The notes under the pieces are model-generated. The model made no database searches. It worked only from the letters and a program-made list of their open reading frames with translations, and was not told where the DNA came from. Of a stretch of DNA of 18,571 nt, positions 7,560 to 15,221 are shown piece by piece. A program made the translations under genes and the position numbers. The stretch's first letter is position 1. The number at the start of each line of letters is the position of its first letter. Origin of the DNA: JASFWK01 sp050049355 (GTDB lineage: Bacteria > Chloroflexota > Anaerolineae > B4-G1 > DUEL01); NCBI GenBank assembly GCA_050049355.1, contig JASFWK010000035.1, forward strand, positions 1 through 18,571, read 5' to 3'.

Positions 7560-10277
7560 GTGAATAGACGCTACGTTCGCGATCCCGGCCTTGTCTTCGT
7601 GGTGGCGCTGGCACTGGTAGCTGCCGCGCCTTTCCTGACCCGACCCGGTTTGCCTCGCGGCACCGACGCCGAGTTGCACGTCTTCCGCGCTGCTGAGGTC
7701 AGTGCGTGTTGGCGGGCAGGGGTCATCTACCCGCGCTGGGCCCCAGACTTCTACTACGGCTACGGATATCCCATATTCAACTACTACGCTCCGTTGACCT
7801 ACCACCTCTCCAGCCTCTTTGCCCTTCTCCCTGGCATCGACATCGTGACCGGTGTCAAGGCTGTGTTTGTCTTGGGGCTGATCTTGGGCGGGGTGGGGAC
7901 CTACCTGCTGGTGCGAGACCTGTTCGGGCCGACAGGTGCAACGGTAGGAGCGAGTGCATTCCTGCTCGCCCCCTACACTGTCTTTGTCAATCCGCACGTG
8001 CGAGGTGACCTGGCAGAGCACTTTGCGGTGGGCCTGCTGCCCCTAGCCTTCTTCTTCCTGAGGCGGCTGGTAGCCCGAGGAGGACGCGCGACGTTGGTGG
8101 GGGCCACAACTAGCATTGCCGCTATCGTACTGAGCCACAATTTGATTGGGGTGACCGGCTTGGTGCTCCTGCTGGCGGGGTTTCTCTGGCAGGTGACGGT
8201 CGAGGGTGGCCGAGATGGGGTGGGGCGGGGGGTGGTTGCTTTCATGCTAGCCGCTGCCGTCAGCGCCTTCTTCTGGCTGCCGCTGCTGGCGGAGTTGGAG
8301 GCAGTCAAGTTGGCTGTCGTGGGCCCCGGCCATTTCGACTTCCGCAACCATTTTGTGCCCGTGAGGGAATTGCTGGCCCGCTCTCGACTTGTGGACCTGG
8401 GGGCGGTGGCCCCTCGCAGTCGCTTCAACCTGGGGCTGGTTCAGTGGGGGTTGGCGCTGGTTGGGGCAGGGACCTTGGCGCACCGCGCTACTTCCCACCG
8501 ACGGGCGTTGCTCTTCTTCAGCCTGGTGTCAATTGGACTGGTCTTTCTGATGACTTCTGCTTCTCTCTTCCTGTGGGAGATCTTGTCTCCGCTGGCCTAC
8601 CTCCAGTTCCCCTGGCGGCTCTTGGGGCCGGCAGCGCTCACCCTGGCAGTGATGGCGGGGGGAGGGACAACTCTTCTCCCATCGGCGAGCTGGCGACCTG
8701 CTGCCTTGGCCGGTGTGGTCTTGCTCGTCCTTCTCGCTGCGCTGCCCACGATGTTTCCCCATCCGTGGGCGGGTGACTTTGGCGATACGTCCCCGGCCGG
8801 CATTGTTGAGTTCGAGCTGGAGGGAAGGGCCGTGGGCACCACCTCCACGGGCGACTTCCTTCCAACTGGGGTGGCAACCCTACTCCATCCCGAACAGGCG
8901 CTCGTGGACTCCTATGACGGGCCGGGGCCGGTGGACAAAGTCAATCGGACGACCCTGCCGGAAGGGACAACCGTTGAGGTCGTTGAGCACGCGCCCGACC
9001 GTGACCGGTTCTATATCTCCGGCGACCACAGCTTCGTTCTCCGACTCTACACGCTCCTCTTTCCTGGATGGCATGCGTATGTTGACGGTCAGGAGGTGGA
9101 GATCGAGCCAGGCTTGCCCGAGACATTCATTACCTTTGGGGTCCCAAGGGGGGAGCATGAGGTTCTGGTTCGTTTTGAGGATACGCCCGCTCGCAGGGCT
9201 GGATGGGGGATCGCCGCCGGTGGGATGCTGGGATTGGTCGCAGCTCTAGGGATCCTGCGGACATCGCCGGAGTGGACACCACAGGGCCGTCTGGCCACCA
9301 GAGTTTCGGGATACCTGTGTGGGGTTCTAGCCTGTTTCGTACTCTTCAAGGTCGTTCTGGTGAATCCCCACGAGACGTGGTTCCGATACACCTCGCCCGC
9401 GGGTGAGGCTTGGGCTGCTCAGCACCAGCAGCGAGCTGTCTTGGGGGAGCAGGTGGAGCTATTGGGTTTCGATCTCCCGCGGCGTCGGGTTCGATCTGGC
9501 GGGGAGCTGACCCTCGTCCTCTACTGGCGGGCGCTGGAGCCGCTGTCGACGAACTATCAGTCTTTTGTTCACGTGACTCACCCCTCGTCCATCTCCTGGG
9601 GTCAATCGGATTCTATCAACCCAGGGGGATTGCCCACCACCCATTGGCCTACGGATCAGTACGTCTGGGATGCCCACCGGGTGGAAGTGCTGCCGGGGAC
9701 CCCTCCGGGAGAGTATCGGCTGGAGGTCGGATTGTACACGATGGCTGACGGCCGCCGTCTCCCGGTCCTGAGCGACGATGGCGTGGCGGTTGGCCAGACG
9801 GCTGTGTTGGAGGTGCCGGTGGAGGTCCTGCCAGCGCGTCGCCCCCCGGCCGTTGGAGACTTGGAGTTAGATGAGGCGGTGGGAGCGACTTACGAAGGCC
9901 AGGTGGAACTTCTCGGCTACACCACTTCTGAGGATGGAGTCGGCGCACCGGGATTCCTCCACCTCACGCTCTTCTGGCGGGCCAAGCGAGGCCACCTCGA
10001 CGAATTGATGGTGACAGTGGCAGTGTTGGATGAGGCAGGGGAGCCGGTTGCCATAGCGAGCGGTCCCCCGGCTGTGGGCCGGTATCCGACCACGCGTTGG
10101 TCGCGCGGCGAGGTGGTACGTGATCCTTATGCCTTTTGGCTGGATGAGGAGTTCCTGCCCGGGACCTATTCGGTGGGAGTAGTGATCCATCGGGGGGATC
10201 AGCCGATAACCGCTCAAGGTTTGGACGAGCCCTTCCTGAGGCTCTTCAGCGTGGAGGTGCACGGATGGGAAGGATGA
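7560..10277 (+). CDS. Large polytopic membrane protein, PTPS-related/GT-C-like, with two C-terminal beta domains
   Basis: 905 residues, GTG start, no Shine-Dalgarno. The first two thirds hold many hydrophobic segments (for example ~10-27, 100-117, 155-168, 178-210, 225-243, 316-338, 352-368, 380-397, 548-565 and 582-601). After the first helix comes a TDAELHVFRAAE stretch (D36, H40), recalling the Asp-containing first outer loop of GT-C glycosyltransferases. A YfhO-like segment around 495-540 (LLFPGWHAYVDG) precedes the last helices. Residues ~628-760 and ~780-900 are two related soluble domains, each opening with VELLG and an (L/F)YWRA/FWRA strand. The overall type matches the membrane proteins labelled 6-pyruvoyl-tetrahydropterin-synthase-related, common in Chloroflexota. 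A role in sugar transfer or cell-surface polymer assembly is inference. The reading frame overlaps the next gene by 13 nt. Confidence 0.85.
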   Translation: MNRRYVRDPGLVFVVALALVAAAPFLTRPGLPRGTDAELHVFRAAEVSACWRAGVIYPRWAPDFYYGYGYPIFNYYAPLTYHLSSLFALLPGIDIVTGVKAVFVLGLILGGVGTYLLVRDLFGPTGATVGASAFLLAPYTVFVNPHVRGDLAEHFAVGLLPLAFFFLRRLVARGGRATLVGATTSIAAIVLSHNLIGVTGLVLLLAGFLWQVTVEGGRDGVGRGVVAFMLAAAVSAFFWLPLLAELEAVKLAVVGPGHFDFRNHFVPVRELLARSRLVDLGAVAPRSRFNLGLVQWGLALVGAGTLAHRATSHRRALLFFSLVSIGLVFLMTSASLFLWEILSPLAYLQFPWRLLGPAALTLAVMAGGGTTLLPSASWRPAALAGVVLLVLLAALPTMFPHPWAGDFGDTSPAGIVEFELEGRAVGTTSTGDFLPTGVATLLHPEQALVDSYDGPGPVDKVNRTTLPEGTTVEVVEHAPDRDRFYISGDHSFVLRLYTLLFPGWHAYVDGQEVEIEPGLPETFITFGVPRGEHEVLVRFEDTPARRAGWGIAAGGMLGLVAALGILRTSPEWTPQGRLATRVSGYLCGVLACFVLFKVVLVNPHETWFRYTSPAGEAWAAQHQQRAVLGEQVELLGFDLPRRRVRSGGELTLVLYWRALEPLSTNYQSFVHVTHPSSISWGQSDSINPGGLPTTHWPTDQYVWDAHRVEVLPGTPPGEYRLEVGLYTMADGRRLPVLSDDGVAVGQTAVLEVPVEVLPARRPPAVGDLELDEAVGATYEGQVELLGYTTSEDGVGAPGFLHLTLFWRAKRGHLDELMVTVAVLDEAGEPVAIASGPPAVGRYPTTRWSRGEVVRDPYAFWLDEEFLPGTYSVGVVIHRGDQPITAQGLDEPFLRLFSVEVHGWEG

Positions 10278-11257
10278 GCAAGCAAGAACGGCTGAAGGCG
10301 GCGATTGCGGGGAAGACGGTGGATCGGCCACCTGTGGCGTTGTGGCGCCACTGGCCTGGGGATGACCGGACGCCTGAGGGCCTGGCCGAGGCGACGATAC
10401 GGTTCCAGCGAGAGTTCGAATTCGACTTCGTCAAGGTGACCCCGCCGAGCTCGTTCTGCCTCCAGGATTGGGGCGCGCGAGACGAGTGGCGGGGGAACTT
10501 GAGGGGGACCCGGGAATACACGGCCCTGCCAGTGGAAGGACCGGGGGACTGGTCGCACCTACCGGTGCTGGATCCCAGTCAAGGCGCGCTGGGTGATCAG
10601 CTGGCGTGTCTCCGTCTGATTAGGGCTGAGTTGGGGAGGGAAGGGATCCCTGTTGTTCAGACGATCTTCAGTCCGCTGGCCCAGGCGAAGAACCTTGCCG
10701 GGCCAGAGCGTTTGGTGGTCCACATGCGACGTTACCCTGAAGTATTCTGCTCGGGGCTGGAGACCATCACCGAGACGACGGCACGTTTTGTGGAGGCGGC
10801 GAAGGGGGCCGGCATCGACGGGATCTTCTACGCTGTGCAGCATGCCCGCTACGACCTGCTGACGGAGGGGGAGTACGAGACCTTTGGCCGCCCCCACGAC
10901 CTTCGTGTGCTGGAAGCGGCAGAGGGATTGTGGTTGAACGTGCTGCATTTGCATGGAGAGACGGTCATGTTCCACCTGCTAGCCGACTACCCGGTGCAGG
11001 TGCTGAACTGGCACGATCGAGAGGGGGGCGGCCCGTCCCTACGGGAGGGACAGGAGGAATTCGCGGGAGCGGTCTGCGGAGGATTGGCCCGGTGGGAGAC
11101 GTTGGTTCGTGGAACTCCCGCTGATGTGCGGGAGGAAGCGGCTGATGCCCTGTCCCAGACGCAGGGGCGCCGCTTCATCTTGGGGACCGGCTGTGTGGTG
11201 CCGGTGGTCGCCCCTTGGGGCAACCTGCGGGCAGCGCGAAACGCGGTGGAGGCCTGA
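10265..11257 (+). CDS. URO-D-like protein (uroporphyrinogen decarboxylase superfamily)
   Basis: 330 residues, about the URO-D length. Start chosen at the ATG with GGAGG 7 nt upstream; an ATG three codons later gives a neat ATGA overlap with the preceding stop and is the alternative. Family marks are the N-terminal MSKQERLKAAIAGK-like opening, VDRPPVALWRHW (residues 19-30), FDFVKVTP (53-60) and, near the middle, a stretch ending LTEGEYETFGRPHDL. True HemE has an RQAGR motif with two substrate-binding Arg; here only the first (R28) has a counterpart. I therefore read it as a member of the non-HemE branch that includes corrinoid/methyl-transfer proteins such as MtaA, without assigning a substrate. 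Cytoplasmic. Second gene of a three-gene unit. No other heme genes are visible. Confidence 0.85.
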   Translation: MGRMSKQERLKAAIAGKTVDRPPVALWRHWPGDDRTPEGLAEATIRFQREFEFDFVKVTPPSSFCLQDWGARDEWRGNLRGTREYTALPVEGPGDWSHLPVLDPSQGALGDQLACLRLIRAELGREGIPVVQTIFSPLAQAKNLAGPERLVVHMRRYPEVFCSGLETITETTARFVEAAKGAGIDGIFYAVQHARYDLLTEGEYETFGRPHDLRVLEAAEGLWLNVLHLHGETVMFHLLADYPVQVLNWHDREGGGPSLREGQEEFAGAVCGGLARWETLVRGTPADVREEAADALSQTQGRRFILGTGCVVPVVAPWGNLRAARNAVEA

Positions 11258-11258
11258 G

Positions 11259-11657
11259 ATGGCGGAGAGTCAGTTGATTGAAGCGATTCGTCAGCGTCTA
11301 GACCGGGAGGGGATGCTCTCCTGTGCGGACGCGTTTGGGATTGCAGTCGAACTTCGGGTTGACCCGCTGGAGATAGGACGAGCGGCGGATGAGATGGGGA
11401 TAAGGCTGAACCGCTGCCAGTTGGGTCTCTTTGGCTATGGGCCCAAGGCAGAGGGGCGACACAGGATAGTGAGGCCTGCCGAGGTCATCAAGCCAGGCCT
11501 TGCCCAGGCCATTCACGATGGGCTGAGTGCAGGAGCCTTAGCCTGTGAGACCGCTTGGGAGATCGCGAGCGGCTTGCGGGTCTCCAAATTGGAGGTTGCT
11601 GCCGCTGTCGAAAGACTGGGGATCCGGGTCATTCGCTGTCAGCTGGGAGCGTTCTGA
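11259..11657 (+). CDS. Unrecognised 132-residue protein with internal duplication
   Basis: Start ATG one base after the URO-D-like stop, with GGAGG 6 nt upstream; a longer in-frame extension would run through the upstream gene and is rejected. Residues 6-58 and 81-132 are two copies of one module, about 48% identical by eye with one gap, each ending in (N/I)RCQLG(L/A)F. The pattern of each copy (a helix, then A-x-x-I-A-x-x-L-x-V, then a second helix and LGI-type strand) resembles a small winged-helix fold, and the paired Cys (C53, C127) could bind metal or form a disulfide. Those are inferences. It is co-transcribed with the URO-D-like gene. Function unknown. Confidence 0.8.
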   Translation: MAESQLIEAIRQRLDREGMLSCADAFGIAVELRVDPLEIGRAADEMGIRLNRCQLGLFGYGPKAEGRHRIVRPAEVIKPGLAQAIHDGLSAGALACETAWEIASGLRVSKLEVAAAVERLGIRVIRCQLGAF

Positions 11658-11694
11658 GCCAGCTGACAAGGGCGACAGCCTGCCTACTGTCTCG

Positions 11695-12396
11695 TCATTC
11701 AGCGTGCTGTTGGAGGGTGCGAGCCAAGATCTCCTCTTGCTCCTCCTGCTCCGTGTGCCTGACCGTCTCTTCCCTGTCTGCCTGATCTTCTTCCCGCTCT
11801 CGAGCTTCTTCCTGGGCACTGCGGAACGCTAGCTCCATCCGCGTTGGAAGATCCACTGGTTCATCCTCGTAGGCGGGCTGTGTAGAGTCTTCCTTCAGGG
11901 CCAGGTCGATCCGCCGCTTGCGGCGATCGACCCGCAGGATGCGGACCTCTACTTGATCGCCCTTGTGGAAGATCTCGGAGGAGTCACTTATGAAGCTGTT
12001 ACCCATCTCGCTTACGTGGAGAAGCCCGGGCCGCTCGGCCCCCACGTCCACAAAGGCGCCATAGCGCTCCAGGCGCACTACCTCTCCTGTGTAGGCCTGA
12101 CCCGCCTCCAGGTCCTTCCACACCACATCCGGCGGCCTGCTCAGTGTCAGCCCCACAAACCCCATCTCTGTGTCGACATGCGTCACCCATGCTGTCACGC
12201 GGTCACCCTCTTTCACAACGTCGGAGACCTTGTGTACCCGTCGCTTGTCTAGCTGAGAGACATGAGCCAGCCCCACTTGTTCGAGACCGATATCCACAAT
12301 CGCGCCGTGGAGGTCTGTCTTCGCTACGACACCCTCTAGCTCCATCTTTGGTTCTAGATTCGCGATAGAAGTCACTTCCGTGTTCTTGTCAGTCAT
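11695..12396 (-). CDS. Double S1-domain RNA-binding protein
   Basis: 233 residues. Two S1 OB-fold domains at ~15-87 and ~98-168; the second carries the classic YGAFVDVG...GLLHVSEM pattern. A tail from ~169 to the end is very rich in Glu, Gln and Arg and is probably helical or disordered. The length is far below a full ribosomal S1 (four to six domains), so this is a short S1-like protein rather than rpsA itself. It should bind single-stranded RNA in the cytoplasm, perhaps on the ribosome. Start ATG taken after the predicted +1; the Shine-Dalgarno is weak. It has its own very strong promoter and a 5' hairpin. It is convergent with the 132-residue gene, 37 bp apart, with no convincing terminator between them. 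Confidence 0.92.
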   Translation of the reverse strand: MTDKNTEVTSIANLEPKMELEGVVAKTDLHGAIVDIGLEQVGLAHVSQLDKRRVHKVSDVVKEGDRVTAWVTHVDTEMGFVGLTLSRPPDVVWKDLEAGQAYTGEVVRLERYGAFVDVGAERPGLLHVSEMGNSFISDSSEIFHKGDQVEVRILRVDRRKRRIDLALKEDSTQPAYEDEPVDLPTRMELAFRSAQEEAREREEDQADREETVRHTEQEEQEEILARTLQQHAE

Positions 12397-12450
12397 TTCG
12401 ATATTCTCGCCATCCTCTTCCGATTGTGTAGATTGTACAGACGTCAATCT

Positions 12451-12476
12451 GCCCGGTCTCCACGTCATCACCGGGC
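12451..12476 (-). promoter_or_regulatory. 5' leader hairpin of the S1-domain gene
   Basis: GCCCGGT and ACCGGGC form a perfect 7-bp stem with a 12-nt loop. Its first base coincides with the predicted transcription start (about 12476), so the message would begin with a stem-loop. It could stabilise the RNA, act as an operator in DNA form, or be a feedback site for the S1 protein. Confidence 0.5.
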
Positions 12477-12482
12477 TGCGCA

Positions 12483-12511
12483 ATTATAGTTTGATCCTCT
12501 CTATCTGTCAA
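12483..12511 (-). promoter_or_regulatory. Perfect-consensus sigma70 promoter of the S1-domain gene
   Basis: On the minus strand TTGACA (12506-12511) and TATAAT (12483-12488), 17 bp apart: both hexamers and the spacing are exact consensus. Predicted leader about 80 nt. Confidence 0.8.
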
Positions 12512-12558
12512 GCCTCCCATGCCCCCATCCAGCTCTCGGCACCGCTGCCGCCATCTAT

Positions 12559-12574
12559 CTTCGCGTAGTCATCA
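12559..12574 (-). repeat. 16-bp repeat, copy 1
   Basis: The 16-mer TGATGACTACGCGAAG on the minus strand recurs exactly at 18295-18310 on the plus strand. Both copies are intergenic; the flanks do not match. Confidence 0.4.
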
Positions 12575-12640
12575 CCCTCCGATGTCGATTCCTTTCCGTT
12601 CTCCCTTGAGTCCATTTGACAGACTATGCGAAGAGTGGAT

Positions 12641-13459
12641 TCACCAAAGTGCGTTGGGAAAGGTGCAAACTCCTGCGTGGATCGCGAGACGCTTGTACAT
12701 GCGTACCCCTTCGAAGGGCTCTTGCAGGATACCATCATGAATGGCCCAACTCCGCCCTCGCACAGTCCTCTCGGCGCCGGGCTGTCGGAATGGGGTGGAG
12801 CCATCCAGCCGCCTGCAGAGGAGTCCATCTGCTGTGAACTCCTGTTGTATCCACTCCATCTTCCCCCGGCCCATGGCATAGGCAAAGCCATACCGTTCGA
12901 AGAGAATGGCACTGTGATACCCAAGTGGCTTGACATGAATGCGGTCATGGCCCAAGCGGCCCACGAAAGCCTCAAAGCGAGGAATCAATCGCCGTGCCAG
13001 CCGAGCTCCGTGCCGAACCTGACCGGGCGCCAGCCCCGCGCGCATCGCCCGAACTTCCTCTTCGATGTTGCGGCAATCCAGCCCGAAGTTGGTGGGGCGA
13101 CCATCTGGCATGTGATCCACTTCGAACCGTTCCGAGTCGGGATCGTTAACCACAAAAAGCAGGACCTCCAATTGATTGTTGGGGGTATCTGCCATCTCCA
13201 GGTAGAGCACAGGGTCCCGAGCATCATAGCGGTGGCGCAGAGCCAGCGCCACAGACCCAGTGCCTGACCCGCAAATGCACCTCAGCAGGGAGCGCCCATC
13301 CTCATCGGTAAGGGAGCGCGGAATACCGAAGCGTTGGAGAGCTTCTGCGGGGATCAAGAGGCGATAGATGGTCGCCTTGTGGGACGGGGGTAGTTTGTTG
13401 ATCTGGCGAATGGAGACCAGTCGCTGCCCATCCACAACCAGAGGTTCGAATTGGCTCAT
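12641..13459 (-). CDS. Unrecognised 272-residue protein, last gene of the smpB operon
   Basis: ATG start overlaps the smpB stop as ATGA, so it is translationally coupled. I do not recognise a family. Visible points: no membrane segment or signal peptide; a Cys-containing CICGSGTGS loop (61-69); a strand-rich stretch around 83-105 (PVLYLEM, LEVLLFVV); and a later segment (~172-197) including ILFERYGFAYAMG, which resembles the C-terminal part of GNAT acetyltransferases. The acetyl-CoA-binding loop typical of GNATs is not evident, so this is only a hint. Codon use is like its neighbours. The operon position ties it to SmpB and two tail-specific peptidases. Confidence 0.8.
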   Translation of the reverse strand: MSQFEPLVVDGQRLVSIRQINKLPPSHKATIYRLLIPAEALQRFGIPRSLTDEDGRSLLRCICGSGTGSVALALRHRYDARDPVLYLEMADTPNNQLEVLLFVVNDPDSERFEVDHMPDGRPTNFGLDCRNIEEEVRAMRAGLAPGQVRHGARLARRLIPRFEAFVGRLGHDRIHVKPLGYHSAILFERYGFAYAMGRGKMEWIQQEFTADGLLCRRLDGSTPFRQPGAERTVRGRSWAIHDGILQEPFEGVRMYKRLAIHAGVCTFPNALW

Positions 13460-13932
13460 TGCCGTCGCCGCTTCCACTCCTTCCACCCGCGCTGTATCTG
13501 CCGCTCGGCATCCCGCTCAGCGATGGCCTGCCGCTTGTCGTACTTGCGCTTTCCTCGCGCCAGGGCAATCTCTACCTTCGCCCAACCTCCCTTCAGATAC
13601 ATTCTCAGCGGGACAATCGTATACCCTCGTTCCTGCACTTGGCTGACAAGTCTGTCAATCTCTCGCCGGTGAAGGAGCAACTTGCGAGGACGCAATGGAT
13701 CGTGCCCGCGGCCACCCGCGTGATCATACGGGGCGATATGGACATTGACCAACCACAGTTCGTCCCCTCGCGGCTGCACGTAGCCATCACGCAGACTGAC
13801 CTGCCTGGCCCGGACTGACTTGATCTCCGTGCCCAGCAGAGCCAACCCCGCCTCGTATGTGTCTTCGATGTGATAGTCGTGAGTGGCCTTGCGGTTGGTG
13901 GCTACAATCTCCATTTCCATCTCGTCTTTCAT
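13456..13932 (-). CDS. smpB: SsrA-binding protein SmpB (trans-translation)
   Basis: 158 residues, the normal SmpB length. Shows the family core NRKATHDYHIEDTYEAG, then LLGTEIKSVR, HDPLRPRKLLLH and the basic C-terminal stretch with GKRKYDKR. SmpB binds tmRNA and brings it to stalled ribosomes so that incomplete proteins are tagged and released; the C-terminal tail occupies the decoding centre. The ATG at 13930-13932 overlaps the stop of the upstream peptidase as ATGA, and its own stop overlaps the next start the same way. Met codons at positions 5 and 7 are alternative starts. The tmRNA gene is not in the window. Confidence 0.97.
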   Translation of the reverse strand: MKDEMEMEIVATNRKATHDYHIEDTYEAGLALLGTEIKSVRARQVSLRDGYVQPRGDELWLVNVHIAPYDHAGGRGHDPLRPRKLLLHRREIDRLVSQVQERGYTIVPLRMYLKGGWAKVEIALARGKRKYDKRQAIAERDAERQIQRGWKEWKRRRQ

Positions 13933-15209
13933 TCTTCCCGAGCCAGCAAGTATTCCACTGCCCGATCAAGTTGAGGATCCTCACCGGGCTCAAGATCGTC
14001 CGGCAGGGGTACCTCAATATCGGGTGTGAGTCCCTGTTCATGGATGGCCACGTCGTTGGGAGTAAACCAGAGAGCGGTGGTGACCCGCAGCTCCGATCCG
14101 TCCGACAGCCGATACGGTCGCTGGACGGAACCCTTGCCCAACGTCTGCTCTCCCATCAACACCGCCCGTTCATGATCTTGAATCGCCCCGGCGACGATCT
14201 CGGATGCAGAGGCAGTGCCTCCGTTGACCAGCACCACCAGGGGAATCGCCTCCGCGAGATCGCCGTCGCCGGCGCGGAAAACCCTCTCGGCGCCATCCGA
14301 GGAGCGTTCTATGAGAACGACGTGATCGCCCAGGAAGAGATCAGCCACACTGACCGCCTGCTCGAGCCATCCGCCGGGGTTGCCGCGCAGGTCAAACACC
14401 AGAGCAACGGGTTCCTCCGCCAGCAACCTCTCCAGTCCTTCCTCCATCTGGTTGGTAGCAGGGGTGCTGAACTCCATCAAGCGAATGTAGCCAATGTCCC
14501 CCTCCAGCATCTCCGTCTCAACAAGAGGAATCTCAATCTCAGCCCGGGTCAGGATCACCTCAAACGTGCCATCCTCGGGCCGCTCGACCTCGAGGGTCAC
14601 CCGACTCCCCGCCGGTCCACGGATAAGCGCAATGGCTTCGTAGATGGTATAGCCGACGATGGACTCGCCGTCCACAGCCAGGATCCGATCTCTCTCCTGC
14701 AGACCCGCTCGGTCCGCAGGCTGCTCGGGGAACACGCTGGCTATCTCCAGCTTGCCATCGTCGCGCATCTGAACGAAGGCGCCGATGCCTTCGAAACTGC
14801 CAGTGGCATCCTCGCTAAGGATGTCCGCGATGGTAGGCTCGATAAAAGAGGTGTACTCATCCCCCAGCGTTTCCAGCATCCCCCGAATCGCCCCGTAGGT
14901 CACGGCCTGCATATCGGGCAGCTCGCCGTAGTAGTCCCGCTGGAGAATGTCCCAGACCTCCCAGAATAGCTGGAAGGTCTCCTCCGCTGGGCGCGCTGGC
15001 GTTTGGGTGGGTGCGGAAGGAGTAGAAGGGAGAATGGAAGGCTCAGCTGTCGGCGAGACAACGGGCGCGGGTCCCAGACCCACCTGGAGACGCTGCTCAC
15101 TTACCAGGGTAGAAACACCGTACCCAGCCACAAAAGCTGCTACCGCCGTGCACACGAGCAGGCTGATAGCCAACAGGATGCGAATCACTTTACGAGTACG
15201 ATCATGCAT
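13929..15209 (-). CDS. S41 C-terminal processing peptidase, membrane-anchored, second copy
   Basis: 426 residues from the ATG; an in-frame TTG two codons earlier is the alternative. Order: short basic N-terminus, one hydrophobic anchor (~8-32), a Pro/Thr/Ser-rich linker (~48-76), a helical cap, a PDZ domain (~136-210) and the S41 protease core. The Ser-Lys dyad is S334 in GGTASASE and K359 in LGKGS, with the 25-residue spacing seen in Prc/Tsp. The catalytic domain should lie outside the cytoplasmic membrane and cut proteins near exposed C-terminal tails. It starts 12 nt after the stop of its paralogue and ends with a 4-nt overlap into smpB. Confidence 0.95.
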   Translation of the reverse strand: MHDRTRKVIRILLAISLLVCTAVAAFVAGYGVSTLVSEQRLQVGLGPAPVVSPTAEPSILPSTPSAPTQTPARPAEETFQLFWEVWDILQRDYYGELPDMQAVTYGAIRGMLETLGDEYTSFIEPTIADILSEDATGSFEGIGAFVQMRDDGKLEIASVFPEQPADRAGLQERDRILAVDGESIVGYTIYEAIALIRGPAGSRVTLEVERPEDGTFEVILTRAEIEIPLVETEMLEGDIGYIRLMEFSTPATNQMEEGLERLLAEEPVALVFDLRGNPGGWLEQAVSVADLFLGDHVVLIERSSDGAERVFRAGDGDLAEAIPLVVLVNGGTASASEIVAGAIQDHERAVLMGEQTLGKGSVQRPYRLSDGSELRVTTALWFTPNDVAIHEQGLTPDIEVPLPDDLEPGEDPQLDRAVEYLLAREE

Positions 15210-15221
15210 AGTCAACTTCTC

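Noticed and set aside
11109..11258. 50-residue N-terminal extension of the 132-residue protein
   Set aside because: It runs out of frame through the end of the URO-D-like gene; the ATG at 11259 has a good GGAGG and standard operon spacing.
12508..12615. 35-codon acidic ORF on the minus strand after the smpB operon
   Set aside because: No ribosome site before its ATG, and it overlaps the S1 gene promoter; likely non-coding.
13441..13453. GAGGTTCGAATT, resembling a tRNA T-loop
   Set aside because: Lies inside the start of the 272-residue gene; no acceptor, D or anticodon stems can be drawn around it.
13857..14969. 370-codon plus-strand open frame across smpB and an S41 peptidase
   Set aside because: Fully antisense to two clear protein families; the peptide is low in hydrophobic pattern and matches nothing I know.
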